Notes: generated by a model from the letters alone, not told the origin. Numbered from the stretch's first letter, positions 35,919 to 46,106 are shown. The stretch: DNA of 64,000 nt from Bradyrhizobium sp. CCBAU 53338 (GCF_015291665.1 NZ_CP030049.1:868001-932000); one strand, 5' to 3'. Translations and numbers: made by a program.

Positions 35919-36778
35919 TTGAAATATGCCTCAATGATTTCTTGGAGCCGTTCGGCGGAATCCTCGAAATCTTCGTCTGCAGCAAGCGCAACCGTGGGTA
36001 CCCCGCCAACTTCCAGCGTGTCGAGGATGATGGTGTCCATGGCGTTGAAAAACTGCACCGACCAGACATTGCGAATGCCAGTCGACAGCACCCGACAGGT
36101 GCCATAGCCGCGCGAGACAAGCTGGATCGGCCCGTTCCGAATAGTCTCCTGCAAAAAGCTCATATCCACCGGGCTCATCGGCAACAGAGTGAAATTGATG
36201 ATCTGCGAGCGGATGCCAGGACGCCAGGCTAGCGCCCGCTCGCGGATCTCGGCGAGCACCGGTAGGACGTTCATGGCGCCTTCAGGGGCCTGTCCGATTT
36301 CGAAATCGGCGGCTGTCAGATCGGCTGCTGCGCGTCTGACGATCTCGGGAACAGCGCCTACTTCAATATATTCGGAAGCCGCGTCAGTTTCGATCCTGAC
36401 ACGCCAGATCCCTGCGAGCACCGATTCTTGAATCTGCGCCAGCGATCCGTCCGGCAGCGCTACGACGCCGCCGACCTCCCCCTCGCCGAGAACATCGGCG
36501 ACGAGCTTGCTTTCGAGATCGTTGAGATTGCCGAGCCGGAACAGTTGCGAGGGTGCGTCCGCCCTTTGACCTGCAATGGCCTCCGCGATGTTGGAGAGCA
36601 GCGTGACGGCTTTGGGGCAGTTCTTAGCGAGCTCGACACTGTCTAATGTTGCGAGTCTTGCGAGTGCGCCGGCCGCCGTCAGGCTGCCACTTGAGGCATT
36701 GAGACTCTCTTCTCCGATAGGGAACACGCTGACGGGTTGCTCGGCGCCTTCCGGCGCATCCCAGAATCCGACCTTCAT
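35915..36778 (-). CDS. hupH: Hydrogenase maturation protein HupH (HyaF-like)
   Basis: A 287-residue HupH/HyaF protein. [30 protein letters not shown] lies near residue 95. [60 protein letters not shown] covers the conserved C-terminal part, with a single Cys in GTCRV. It assists small-subunit maturation in oxygen-tolerant hydrogenases and acts in the cytoplasm. The start overlaps the hupG stop and the stop overlaps the hupI start, each by ATGA. Confidence 0.92.
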   Translation of the reverse strand: MKVGFWDAPEGAEQPVSVFPIGEESLNASSGSLTAAGALARLATLDSVELAKNCPKAVTLLSNIAEAIAGQRADAPSQLFRLGNLNDLESKLVADVLGEGEVGGVVALPDGSLAQIQESVLAGIWRVRIETDAASEYIEVGAVPEIVRRAAADLTAADFEIGQAPEGAMNVLPVLAEIRERALAWRPGIRSQIINFTLLPMSPVDMSFLQETIRNGPIQLVSRGYGTCRVLSTGIRNVWSVQFFNAMDTIILDTLEVGGVPTVALAADEDFEDSAERLQEIIEAYFK

Positions 36779-37221
36779 AGCTCGACACCTTTTGCGCGAT
36801 GCTGGGGAACAATGGTAACGGCAATGGCTGCGCTTTGCCCGCGCGGGCGGTCGATCAGCTTAGTGATGCGGTCGACATAGACTGACCAATCCTGGATCTT
36901 GGCGATCAGCCCCAGCGTCTCGCCCTTGGCCACGAAGATAAGGGTCGGCTGCACTCGCACCCCGAAACGTTCGCCAAGCGCCTCTTCGGCATGGGGTGCA
37001 ATGATCGCGGCGCGCAGGCGGCCTCCGAACGCCGTAACCAGCTCAGGCAGCACTACGGCGACATCAATGGCCTCCGGAAAACGGTTGGGATTACCCGCCG
37101 ATAGCAGCACGGCGACAGCACCGGCTTGGTCGGCATGTTTAAGAAAATGATCGACGGTCGCGACATCGACCTCATTGAGGCCATGCCGACTGAGATCATG
37201 CCGTCCTACCTGGAATTCCAT
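36775..37221 (-). CDS. hupG: Hydrogenase assembly chaperone HupG (HyaE-like)
   Basis: A 148-residue protein with a thioredoxin-like fold ([27 protein letters not shown], then [31 protein letters not shown]) but no CxxC pair, as in HyaE/HupG chaperones. These bind the Tat signal of the small subunit. The ATG has an excellent ribosome site (GGAGG, 5 nt spacing). Unlike its neighbours, which overlap, it is separated from hupF by about 250 nt containing a consensus sigma-54 promoter. It can therefore start its own transcript with hupHIJK and the hyp genes. Confidence 0.92.
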   Translation of the reverse strand: MEFQVGRHDLSRHGLNEVDVATVDHFLKHADQAGAVAVLLSAGNPNRFPEAIDVAVVLPELVTAFGGRLRAAIIAPHAEEALGERFGVRVQPTLIFVAKGETLGLIAKIQDWSVYVDRITKLIDRPRGQSAAIAVTIVPQHRAKGVEL

Positions 37222-37265
37222 TTGACCTCCCAAAACAGACTTATCTTTCTGATCGGGATAGTGTT

Positions 37266-37281
37266 AGCAAGCTGCGTGCCA
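37266..37281 (-). promoter_or_regulatory. Sigma-54 (-24/-12) promoter upstream of hupG
   Basis: The minus strand reads TGGCACGCAGCTTGCT, matching TGGCAC-N5-TTGC without a mismatch. The GC element is about 46 nt before the hupG ATG, so transcription would start near 37255. The only local candidate activator is HoxA. An inverted repeat 170-186 nt upstream (37452-37467) is a candidate enhancer site. A perfect match in the single sizeable gap of this gene string is unlikely to be chance, but no transcript data exist here. Confidence 0.8.
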
Positions 37282-37430
37282 GGGACAGTCAGGATTTATG
37301 TAGTTGAATTCACTGATCTATTTTCAACGCCATCAAGCCGAGTGGATGCGAATGATAAGCTACTTTCCACTACAAACGAAAGCCTTCTTTCCAGACTAGA
37401 AACTTGTCTTCCGGCGAGCACCTCGGCCAG

Positions 37431-37446
37431 CGGCTGAGGTCAGCCG
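37431..37446. other. Hairpin-forming palindrome after hupF
   Basis: CGGCTGAGGTCAGCCG forms a stem of up to 7 bp about 30 nt downstream of the hupF stop. It has no T-run. It may stabilise the 3' end of the hupSLCDF message or reduce read-through. Confidence 0.45.
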
Positions 37447-37451
37447 GCCAA

Positions 37452-37467
37452 GTCATTCTAGGATGAC
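37452..37467. promoter_or_regulatory. Candidate activator site: GTCAT-N6-ATGAC inverted repeat
   Basis: GTCATTCTAGGATGAC has perfect 5-bp arms and a CTAG centre. It lies about 170-186 bp upstream of the hupG -24 element, a usual enhancer distance. HoxA as the binding protein is inference only; the same repeat was not found upstream of hupS or hupN. Confidence 0.35.
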
Positions 37468-37474
37468 AACCCGC

Positions 37475-37771
37475 TTAATCAGTCAGGAGGTGCGCAGGCA
37501 ATTGCGGTTCGCGGTCGATCAGATCGGCGAAGAAGCAGTCGAAATCGTTGCCGTCGAGCGCTGCACCGAGACCGTCGATGGCAGCCGCAATCAGGCACGC
37601 TTCTTCTTTCTCAAGTAGGCGGATCGCCGTGTCGATGTAGACCAGCACGTGGGCACCGGCCGGAGGATGCGAGAGCAGAAGCACGGAGACGCGGCGTTGC
37701 TCGCCGCGAAACTCGCACAAAGCCGAAATTCCATCGGTCTCGACGATAGTCATCGGCAGTCCAAGGCACAT
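37475..37771 (-). CDS. hupF: HupF, HypC-type chaperone for the hydrogenase large subunit
   Basis: A 98-residue HypC paralogue starting MCLGLPMTIVE, with the conserved N-terminal Cys. A beta-barrel core follows (CEFRGEQRRVSVLLLSHPPAGAHVLVYIDTAIRLLEKEEA). An acidic C-terminal extension (LDGNDFDCFFADLIDREP) distinguishes HupF from HypC. In Rhizobium HupF binds HupL and protects it under oxygen. It starts about 26 nt after hupD, and the following gap holds the hupG promoter. Confidence 0.92.
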   Translation of the reverse strand: MCLGLPMTIVETDGISALCEFRGEQRRVSVLLLSHPPAGAHVLVYIDTAIRLLEKEEACLIAAAIDGLGAALDGNDFDCFFADLIDREPQLPAHLLTD

Positions 37772-37797
37772 CCGTCTTCTCCGGCACGCTCCGGCGG

Positions 37798-38400
37798 TCA
37801 GGCCGGCCGCATCTCGTAACTCGCATGGTCGATGTCGTTGGCGAGCAGGCGCTCGGAGTCTGCCAACGGCGTATCGCGCAGCTTCACCTCGATGCCCCAC
37901 TCGGCCAGAACTTTGCAGGCAAGCTCGATGGCCGGTGCGATCTGATCGCGTACGGACGCCGTCAATGGACCTCCCCAGTCTTCGAGATCGAGCGGTTGGC
38001 AGCCGATCAGGACGAGGTGCTTCGGGCAGCGGCCGAGCAGGTCGGCTGCGCTGATCACCTCCTGGAAGCCGGTTTGATGCAGACTCATCTTCTTCGCGCC
38101 GGTGAAGCGTGGCACCTCGTCGCCGCGCACGAGCTTCAGCTTGCCTGGCGGCAGACCATAATCGATGGCATCGAACACGAGCAAGCGATCAGCGTCCTCC
38201 AGATAGTTGACGAGATAGAGCCCCTGCGTTCCGCCATCGAGAATCGTGACATTATCAGGCACGGCGTAGCGGCGGTGGAAGTCCTCCACCGCGCGCACGC
38301 CAAAGCCTTCATCGGCCCACAGGATGTTGCCGATGCCGAGCACCAAGATGTGGTCGTCGTTTGGGGCGTTCAACATCGAGATCGTTCCAGTTTCAGTCAC
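37798..38400 (-). CDS. hupD: Hydrogenase maturation endopeptidase HupD
   Basis: A 200-residue HyaD-type protease. LVLGIGNILWADEGFGVRAVED carries the first nickel-sensing acidic residue, FDAIDYGLPPGKLKLV the Asp near residue 70, and SLHQTGFQEVI the His near 105. After nickel insertion it removes the HupL C-terminal tail following the His in DPCLACSTH. The frame opens with a GTG at 38400 overlapping the hupC stop; an ATG at 38376 (MLNAPNDD) is an alternative start. Confidence 0.93.
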   Translation of the reverse strand: MTETGTISMLNAPNDDHILVLGIGNILWADEGFGVRAVEDFHRRYAVPDNVTILDGGTQGLYLVNYLEDADRLLVFDAIDYGLPPGKLKLVRGDEVPRFTGAKKMSLHQTGFQEVISAADLLGRCPKHLVLIGCQPLDLEDWGGPLTASVRDQIAPAIELACKVLAEWGIEVKLRDTPLADSERLLANDIDHASYEMRPA

Positions 38401-39136
38401 GGAATTGCCGTTCGCCCGAGATCATCGAGGAGATGATACTCTGGCGTGACATGATGTCCTCGCGGATCGCAGCGTAGATGTGTACCATCACGAACACGAC
38501 CAGCGCCCACATGCCCAGATGATGCCAGGTGTGAACGTCCTGGCTGTTCGGCCAGATCGAGAACACCCAGCCGAACAGTTTGTGCTGCCAGCTATCGATG
38601 CCTTCTCCTTCCGAATAGAGCGCAAAGCCGGTCACGATCATGAAGGTCACGAACAACGTGAAGCCCGTGAACATCGCGGTCTGCGCCAGCGGGTTGTGCC
38701 CGACATACATCTTCGGCTGACGTTCCAGGAAGGCGTACCAGCGGATCTCGTGCCAGACTTCCTTCCAGAATTGCCGGCGATGCACCGGCAGATAGAAGAT
38801 CTGCCGGGAATGGTGGTTGCCGGTGAAGGCCCACAGGATACGCGCGAGGAAGAACACCGCGAGCACCTGCCCCGCCGCGAAATGGGCGAAGCGCATATAG
38901 CCCATCACGAAGTTGGCCGACGCCTCCCCCTCGACCGCCGGCAGCGGCGTCCCGATCAGAAACCCGGTGACCATCAGGATGATGATCGAGAACGCGTTCA
39001 CCCAATGGCAGATGCGCACCGGCGCTTCGTAGACATAGACGGTGGGCCGGCCCACCGCATGCTCGCCAGCAGCATCGGCCGCGATCGCCGTCAGGTCCGG
39101 CTCGCTTTCCACCGGGGGAGCAATTGCATCCATCAT
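38393..39136 (-). CDS. hupC: Hydrogenase cytochrome b subunit HupC
   Basis: A 247-residue membrane protein with four predicted spans. VYVYEAPVRICHWVNAFSIIILMVTGFLIG is span 1 and holds a heme His. FAHFAAGQVLAVFFLARILWAFTGNHHSRQ is span 2, TAMFTGFTLFVTFMIVTGFALY span 3, and VHTWHHLGMWALVVFVMVHIYAAIREDIMSRQS span 4 with further heme His. It anchors HupSL to the periplasmic face and passes electrons to quinone. A strong ribosome site (AGGAGG) precedes two adjacent ATGs. A paralogue lies at 48678-49403. Confidence 0.95.
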   Translation of the reverse strand: MMDAIAPPVESEPDLTAIAADAAGEHAVGRPTVYVYEAPVRICHWVNAFSIIILMVTGFLIGTPLPAVEGEASANFVMGYMRFAHFAAGQVLAVFFLARILWAFTGNHHSRQIFYLPVHRRQFWKEVWHEIRWYAFLERQPKMYVGHNPLAQTAMFTGFTLFVTFMIVTGFALYSEGEGIDSWQHKLFGWVFSIWPNSQDVHTWHHLGMWALVVFVMVHIYAAIREDIMSRQSIISSMISGERQFRD

Positions 39137-39145
39137 GGCCGCCTC

Positions 39146-40936
<1,791 letters not shown>

Positions 40937-40965
40937 GATCGTTTCTACCCTAATGTGTCTTTTGA

Positions 40966-42057
40966 TCAGCTGTTGTGGCCGGCGTCTTCGCGCTTGCTGG
41001 CAAGCCGCTTTACCGCAGTGACGGCGGCGTGCGCGGCCACCGCCGCACCCACGGCGCCCGCTGCCGCCATGCCGATCTGATCGGCGTTTTTCTCGATGCC
41101 GAACTGCTTGATGTTGGTGAGGCGATCGTAGAACGAGCCCTTGTCCCAAAAGCCGTCCTCTGAGCAGCCGATGCAGCCGTGTCCCGATTGGATGGGGAAT
41201 GAGACCCCCCCGTTCCAGCGCACGGTTGAGCAGGCGTTATAGGTCGTTGGCCCCTTGCAGCCCATCTTGTAGAGGCAGTAGCCTTTGCGCGCCGCCTCAT
41301 CGTCCCACTCCTCGACAAACTGGCCGGCGTCGAAATGCGGGCGCCGGTAACACTTGTCGTGGATGCGCTGCGAGTAGAACATCTTAGGCCGGCCCTGGCG
41401 GTCGAGCTCGGGCAGCTTGCCGAAGGTGGTGATGAAGGTGACGACGCCGGTCATCACTTCGGCGATCGGGGGGCATCCCGGCACCTTGATGATCGGCTTG
41501 TTGGTGATGACCTTGTCGATCGGTGTGGCCTGGGTCGGATTGGGCTTTGCCGCCTGTACGCAGCCCCAGGACGCGCAAGCGCCCCAAGCGATGATCGCCA
41601 TCGCGTCCTCGGCCATCATCTTCAGCTTTTCGACGAATGGTTTGCCGCCGTCGATACAGAACATGCCGCCCTCGTTGAGCGGCGGATTACCTTCAACGGC
41701 CAGAATGTACTGACCTTTATGCTTGGCACGGGTCTCCTCGAGGATCGCTTCCGCCTGATGGCCCGCGGCCGCCATGATCGTGTCATCGTAGTCTAGCGAG
41801 ATCATCGACAGCACCGCATCCTTCACCAGGGGATGCGCGGAGCGGATGAAGCTCTCGGAGCAGCAGGTGCATTCGAGACCGTGCATCCAGATCACGGGCA
41901 CACGCGGCTTGGTCTCGAGCGCATTGGCGATGCGGCTCGCCGCCAGCGGGCCGAGGCCGAGGCTCGTCGCGGTCAGGCTGCAGAACTTGTGAAAGCTTCG
42001 ACGCGTGATGCCTTGCCGCCTGATCACGCTGTAAAATGTTTCCGTCGCCGTGCCCAT
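40966..42057 (-). CDS. hupS: Uptake [NiFe] hydrogenase small subunit HupS, six-Cys oxygen-tolerant type
   Basis: A 363-residue precursor with a Tat signal (RRSFHKFC near residue 19, hydrophobic part to ANA near 46). The proximal cluster region has [10 protein letters not shown] with Cys at three of four adjacent positions, WGACASWGC, and VPGCPP. These match the six Cys that give the [4Fe-3S] cluster of oxygen-tolerant group 1d enzymes. The medial and distal cluster ligands follow ([43 protein letters not shown]). A C-terminal membrane anchor ([19 protein letters not shown]) ends the protein. A sigma-54 promoter lies 47 nt upstream. Confidence 0.97.
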   Translation of the reverse strand: MGTATETFYSVIRRQGITRRSFHKFCSLTATSLGLGPLAASRIANALETKPRVPVIWMHGLECTCCSESFIRSAHPLVKDAVLSMISLDYDDTIMAAAGHQAEAILEETRAKHKGQYILAVEGNPPLNEGGMFCIDGGKPFVEKLKMMAEDAMAIIAWGACASWGCVQAAKPNPTQATPIDKVITNKPIIKVPGCPPIAEVMTGVVTFITTFGKLPELDRQGRPKMFYSQRIHDKCYRRPHFDAGQFVEEWDDEAARKGYCLYKMGCKGPTTYNACSTVRWNGGVSFPIQSGHGCIGCSEDGFWDKGSFYDRLTNIKQFGIEKNADQIGMAAAGAVGAAVAAHAAVTAVKRLASKREDAGHNS

Positions 42058-42103
42058 AAATCCTCCCGCCGTCAGCTTTGGCTTTCAATGACGCTTAGGG
42101 ACA

Positions 42104-42118
42104 GCAAGAAGCAGGCCA
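42104..42118 (-). promoter_or_regulatory. Sigma-54 (-24/-12) promoter of hupSL
   Basis: The minus strand reads TGGCCTGCTTCTTGC, with GG and GC separated by 10 nt. Expected start is near 42092, about 35 nt before the hupS ATG. It fits the established RpoN and HoxA dependence of hup transcription in Bradyrhizobium. Confidence 0.85.
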
Positions 42119-42148
42119 ACTGCGTGGCGCAAAATGAAATTAGAGGAA

Positions 42149-42161
42149 TGTCAAAAGGTTG
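42149..42161. promoter_or_regulatory. IHF-like site upstream of the hupS promoter
   Basis: TGTCAAAAGGTTG matches WATCAANNNNTTR at all but one fixed position. It lies 31-43 bp upstream of the -24 element, where a bend would bring an upstream activator to the polymerase. IHF involvement in hup expression is known for B. japonicum. Confidence 0.6.
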
Positions 42162-42267
42162 CGAGATCTGAATTGTGCAAGACGCGAAGATCGAGCGGCA
42201 CTGCACGAAAGAAGCGGAAACAATTCGATTTGCAGGCGGTAACGAGGTTTACGCCGCCGAGCCCGTT

Positions 42268-43707
42268 TCAATGCGCAGTGCACACCATGCAAGGATCGAA
42301 CGAGCGCACGACATGCTGAACCGCAACGGAACGTGCGCCAGCCTCGCCCACATCGGTGCCGACCAGCGCCTGTTCCAGAGGGCCTGCCACGCCGAGGGAA
42401 TCGCGCGGTGAAAAATTCCAGGTGGTCGGCGCGATGATCTGGTAGCGCTCGATCTTTCCACCGCGCACCGCCACCCAATGCCCGAGGCTGCCGCGCGCGG
42501 CCTCGACGAGACCGACATATGCCCCGTCGGGCATCTCCTGCGAGGGAGCACAGAACGGTTCCGAAAGTCGTAGCGCGCGGGTCCACTGCTCCATCGCAAG
42601 TGCGATGCGCGCAGTCTCGATCAGCCGGGCGATCACACGGTTGCGGACATTGGTGCCGCTTGGGGCGACGAGATCGGCTATCAGCGCTTGCCCGGCCACG
42701 GTCTGGCGCGCAATCGCCCCGACCTCGACCGGCTGGCCCGAAAGCCGCGGCGCCTTGCACCAGCTATAGGCGCCTGCCTTGTCGGGATCAGGTACGGTGT
42801 TGCTGTGCGCAGGATCGGAGGAGCAATCCCGCATCCATGCATGGGAAACGTCCTCGCTGATCTGACTCAGCGGCAACGGCTCCACAACCATGTCTGGACC
42901 AACAATGCCGCGCGGGAACAGTCCGCAATCGGCGCCTTGATAGGCGCCATAGCTCATCAACACGCCCGGTCCCTTGCCGAGCTCACTGAGCGCGAGGCTG
43001 TCGGCAAGCCTGAGGAAATGAGCGAAATCACCGCTGCGCCCCGCGCGCCAGCGGTCGAGCTCGTCTGCGGTCGAGAGCGACAGCATGTTCTCTAGAGTAT
43101 CGGCGAACACTGTACGTTCAAGGAACGTGCGAAATGAGGTCACGATCGACAACAGCCGTACGCGCTCGCCGAGTTCGATCGCGCGCGTCGCGCCGCCCGG
43201 CTGGAAGGCAAGGCTGTGTGGCCATTTGCCAGCAATGATTCCCATAGTCTCGAGCAGCCGCGCCCGCGCCGGCAGCGCATCGCGCGCCGCACTGCCGCGG
43301 GTGGCCGCAAAGCGCTCGCGAGTCTCCTGGTACCAATCCTGCGAAGCGTAGGCTTCACGGGCGAAGTCAGGCATGAAGAAGATGTAGAAATGCGTAAGAT
43401 GATCGGCGGCATTCTCTGCCGCGTGCGCGATATTAGTGGCGAGCAGACCGTTCGGCGCCGCCTCGGTTCCCATCGCATGGCGAAGCGCGGCAGCGGCGGC
43501 GACCGACTGCGAGACCGAGCAGATGCCGCAGATGCGCGGCGCCAACACCAGCGCATCAAGCGGTGGCCGCCCCTCCAGAATTTGCTCGAACCCGCGATAG
43601 AGCGGCGCCGTCACTTCGGCGCGCTGGACCCGGCCGCTTTCGACGTCGAGGCGGACTTCGAGATCGCCCTCGACGCGGTTGAACGGGCCGATCGTAATCC
43701 TCGTCAT
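42268..43707 (-). CDS. hupV: Regulatory (H2-sensing) hydrogenase large subunit HupV
   Basis: A 479-residue large subunit. ITIGPFNRVEGDLEVRLDVESG starts the protein, RICGICSVSQSVAAAAALRHAMG carries the first Cys pair and DPCMVCTAH the second. The protein ends at this His with no tail, so it needs no HupD-type cleavage, the hallmark of H2-sensor large subunits. With HupU it detects H2 and signals to HupT. Cytoplasmic: HupU has no Tat signal. The start overlaps the hupU stop by ATGA. The gap to hupS (210 nt) holds the hupS promoter and IHF site. Confidence 0.95.
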   Translation of the reverse strand: MTRITIGPFNRVEGDLEVRLDVESGRVQRAEVTAPLYRGFEQILEGRPPLDALVLAPRICGICSVSQSVAAAAALRHAMGTEAAPNGLLATNIAHAAENAADHLTHFYIFFMPDFAREAYASQDWYQETRERFAATRGSAARDALPARARLLETMGIIAGKWPHSLAFQPGGATRAIELGERVRLLSIVTSFRTFLERTVFADTLENMLSLSTADELDRWRAGRSGDFAHFLRLADSLALSELGKGPGVLMSYGAYQGADCGLFPRGIVGPDMVVEPLPLSQISEDVSHAWMRDCSSDPAHSNTVPDPDKAGAYSWCKAPRLSGQPVEVGAIARQTVAGQALIADLVAPSGTNVRNRVIARLIETARIALAMEQWTRALRLSEPFCAPSQEMPDGAYVGLVEAARGSLGHWVAVRGGKIERYQIIAPTTWNFSPRDSLGVAGPLEQALVGTDVGEAGARSVAVQHVVRSFDPCMVCTAH

Positions 43708-44720
43708 GGCGTGCGCTTGGCCGTGGTGCGGCCGGGCGGCACCACCACATGATCAGCGGTCGCATTCAGCCTCACGCGCCGCGGAGTCGCCGATTTCGAC
43801 AACGCCGCGAGCGCGACGAACCAGGCTTTTGGCATGTCGGTCGGCAAGCCGACTGGGATGCCGGCAAGCTTGGCGGTCTCCAGGAAATTCTGCGCGTCTT
43901 CGAAGCCAGGTGACGTGCAGGCGATGCAGGCATAACCGCCCTTCGTGCAGGAACCGCCGCCGTTCCAGGAGCGCTGGTTGCAATCGCCGACAGCCTGAGT
44001 CGCCTTGCAGCCGAGATGCTCCATGAGGCAGCCGCGCTCGGACATGGTTTCGGCGCTGGCCTTGAACTCATAGAACTCGTTGCGGGAGCAGCCGTGATGA
44101 GCAAGATGGTTGGCAACGAATTTCGGTCGGCCATAGGTGTCGAGGTCAGTCGCTGACAAGTCCTTGGACGTCAGTGCCAAAATGGTTTCCATCATCCAGC
44201 CCGGATGCGGCGCACAGCCAGCCACATTGATCACCGGCAAGCCGAGCCGGGAGCGGAAGCCTGCGCCGAGCGCGCCGCCAGCATCGGCGCCCTCGAATTG
44301 CAGCCCGACCGCGTCGGTTGGATTGGCGCCGGCGGCTGGCACCCCGCCATAGGCGGCACAGCTTCCGACCGCAACGACATAGTCCGCCCGCGGCGCGAGA
44401 TCTAGCATCCAGTGGTAGATCGAGCGGCCCGTGCCCGCGAGCATGTTGAAGCGGCCGCTATCGTTCGGGCCGCGGGCAACGGAGCCTTCGAGGAGCAGTA
44501 GGTCGAGCGGCACCCTGCCCTCGCGCACGGAGTTGAGCACCTCGGCCGCTTCCTCGCCTGTCTCCTCGCTGACCGAGGGATGCCACAGCAGGTTGATGCC
44601 GAACTGCCTCAGTTCGTCGAACCAGCCGGAAGAGCCGCTTTCGAGGATCGACATGGTGCAACCGCCGCAGCTCGCGCCTTGCAGCCAGAGCAGGTTGGTC
44701 ATTCCGTTCGATTGGCTCAT
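43704..44720 (-). CDS. hupU: Regulatory (H2-sensing) hydrogenase small subunit HupU
   Basis: A 338-residue small subunit with no Tat leader. LLWLQGASCGGCTMSILE near the start carries the standard two-Cys proximal motif, unlike HupS. GSCAAYGGVPAAGANPTDA and NVAGCAPHPGWM carry the next ligands. HHGCSRNEFYEF, GCLMEHLGCKATQAVGDCNQRSWNGGGSC and CIACTSPGFED supply the other clusters. ATG 44720 shares its A with the stop of a 25-codon ORF upstream; an in-frame GTG at 44723 is less likely. First subunit of the sensor hydrogenase. Confidence 0.95.
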   Translation of the reverse strand: MSQSNGMTNLLWLQGASCGGCTMSILESGSSGWFDELRQFGINLLWHPSVSEETGEEAAEVLNSVREGRVPLDLLLLEGSVARGPNDSGRFNMLAGTGRSIYHWMLDLAPRADYVVAVGSCAAYGGVPAAGANPTDAVGLQFEGADAGGALGAGFRSRLGLPVINVAGCAPHPGWMMETILALTSKDLSATDLDTYGRPKFVANHLAHHGCSRNEFYEFKASAETMSERGCLMEHLGCKATQAVGDCNQRSWNGGGSCTKGGYACIACTSPGFEDAQNFLETAKLAGIPVGLPTDMPKAWFVALAALSKSATPRRVRLNATADHVVVPPGRTTAKRTP

Positions 44721-44797
44721 CACTTGCCCTCCAGCTCCACCAGCTTCGGCCGACCCGGCTCGAATGGCAAGCCCTCGGCGCGAAGGAACTCAGTCAT
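44720..44797 (-). CDS. Possible 25-residue small protein coupled to hupU
   Basis: ATG at 44797, 25 codons, TGA at 44720-44722. The start overlaps the end of the DUF3422 gene by 8 nt (ATGACTGA) and the stop shares one base with the hupU ATG. The peptide (MTEFLRAEGLPFEPGRPKLV, then ELEGK) is acidic-basic mixed with no membrane segment. It could be a real small protein or simply a translational link that delivers ribosomes to hupU. I recognise no family. Conservation of the amino-acid sequence in relatives would decide. Confidence 0.45.
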   Translation of the reverse strand: MTEFLRAEGLPFEPGRPKLVELEGK

Positions 44798-46106
44798 GAT
44801 CGCCCGGCGCGCCTTCATGTTTAAGGTGCCTCTGGCGGATCCGGTGCGTGATGATCCAAATTAGACCGACGGCAAATGGTACGAACAATGCTGTCGCGAG
44901 TGACGGCTCGACATGCAAGCCGCCGTCATGTGCGCCCTTAGCGAGGTAGCCGAACAGGCTGACGACGTAATAGCCGATCGCCGCCACGGAGAGGCCTTCG
45001 ACGGTGCTCTGCAGGCGCAATTGCAGCTTGGTGCGCTCGTTCATTGAGCGCAGCAGGTCACGATTCTGCTCCTCCAGTTCCACGTCCACCCGCGTGCGCA
45101 GGAGATCGGCGGCGCGCGCTAGCTTGATCGATAAGTTGGCCTGGCGGTCCTCCATCGCGGCGCAGGTGCGCATCGCCGGCGCCATCCGCCGGGCAAGGAA
45201 GGACGACCAGGTCGGTCGCCCTCCGATCTCGCTTCCTTCGATCACGCCAAGGCGGGCCTGCACGATGTCGTAATAAGCCCGGCTCGCGCCGAAGCGGAAC
45301 AGGCTACCCGCTGCGCCGCGCTCCAATGAGGCGGCCAATGCGGTCAGCTCCGTGAGGAGGTGATTGTTGAGCTTGAGGTCCTCGGCGCCCTGCATCTCCT
45401 GGAGCACTTCGACCAGCCGCCGCCCAATGTGATCGACCGAGGGCGCGAGCTCGAGCGCGGCCGGCAGGCCGAGCAGCGCCAGCGTGCGATAGGTCTCGAT
45501 CTCCAGCACGCGCTGCACAAGAGCGCCAAGCCGGCCCGGCGACAGGCCGTCGTTGCAGATGAGAATGCGGACAAAGCCCTGCGCATCCGCACGAAAGTCG
45601 GAAGCGACGACCGCAGGGCCGCTGCGGACTGTCGCCATTGCGAGGCTGCTCTTATCAAACAGCTCCTCAGCGCGCGCGACGGCCGCTTCGGTCTGCTCCA
45701 CCTCGAGCCTCACCGCCACAAGCAGCTGTCCCGTTTGCGGCAGTGCCCGGATCAATGCGGTAAGTTCGTCACCGATGGGAGCGAACGCCAGCGCGGATGC
45801 CTCATTACTCCAGATCCAGGTGAAAGTCGTGAATTCGGAATGCTGTTCCCAGCGTAGCGAAACTGCTCCGATTGACACCTGGTGGTGCTTAGCCGACACC
45901 TCGGGTGCCGCCAAGCCCTGCGCGGTGCAAAAGCCTACAAAGGCCTGCCGGTCGGCGGCCGCCGCTTCTCCCTGGCCCAAAAAAGCAAATCGCAGCACTG
46001 CGAGAGGCGCGGAGAGCCGCGTGAACGGACGCGCATGCACCTCACCCAACACTGCACCGCGTTGCGGGTGCAACGCGAATCCGGCCAGATCCAGACCATG
46101 CTCCAT
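44790..46106 (-). CDS. DUF3422 family membrane-anchored protein
   Basis: A 438-residue protein. The N-terminal soluble domain begins ALHPQRGAVLGEVHARPFTRLSAPLAVLRFAFL. A long helical middle part includes RTCAAMEDRQANLSIKLARAADLLRTRVDVELEEQNRDLLRSMNERTKLQLRLQSTVEGLSVAAI, and two closely spaced membrane segments close the protein (YYVVSLFGYLA and ATALFVPFAVGLIWIITH). This soluble-coil-two-helix plan superficially recalls CorA-type channels, but no CorA GMN-type loop is present. DUF3422 has no established function. The gene directly precedes hupU with overlapping coding, so it is probably transcribed with the H2 sensor. Confidence 0.75.
   Translation of the reverse strand: MEHGLDLAGFALHPQRGAVLGEVHARPFTRLSAPLAVLRFAFLGQGEAAAADRQAFVGFCTAQGLAAPEVSAKHHQVSIGAVSLRWEQHSEFTTFTWIWSNEASALAFAPIGDELTALIRALPQTGQLLVAVRLEVEQTEAAVARAEELFDKSSLAMATVRSGPAVVASDFRADAQGFVRILICNDGLSPGRLGALVQRVLEIETYRTLALLGLPAALELAPSVDHIGRRLVEVLQEMQGAEDLKLNNHLLTELTALAASLERGAAGSLFRFGASRAYYDIVQARLGVIEGSEIGGRPTWSSFLARRMAPAMRTCAAMEDRQANLSIKLARAADLLRTRVDVELEEQNRDLLRSMNERTKLQLRLQSTVEGLSVAAIGYYVVSLFGYLAKGAHDGGLHVEPSLATALFVPFAVGLIWIITHRIRQRHLKHEGAPGDHD

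Noticed and set aside
37798..38400. A hupE nickel permease gene between hupD and hupF
   Set aside because: There are only about 26 nt between them. Nickel uptake in this locus is instead served by hupN.
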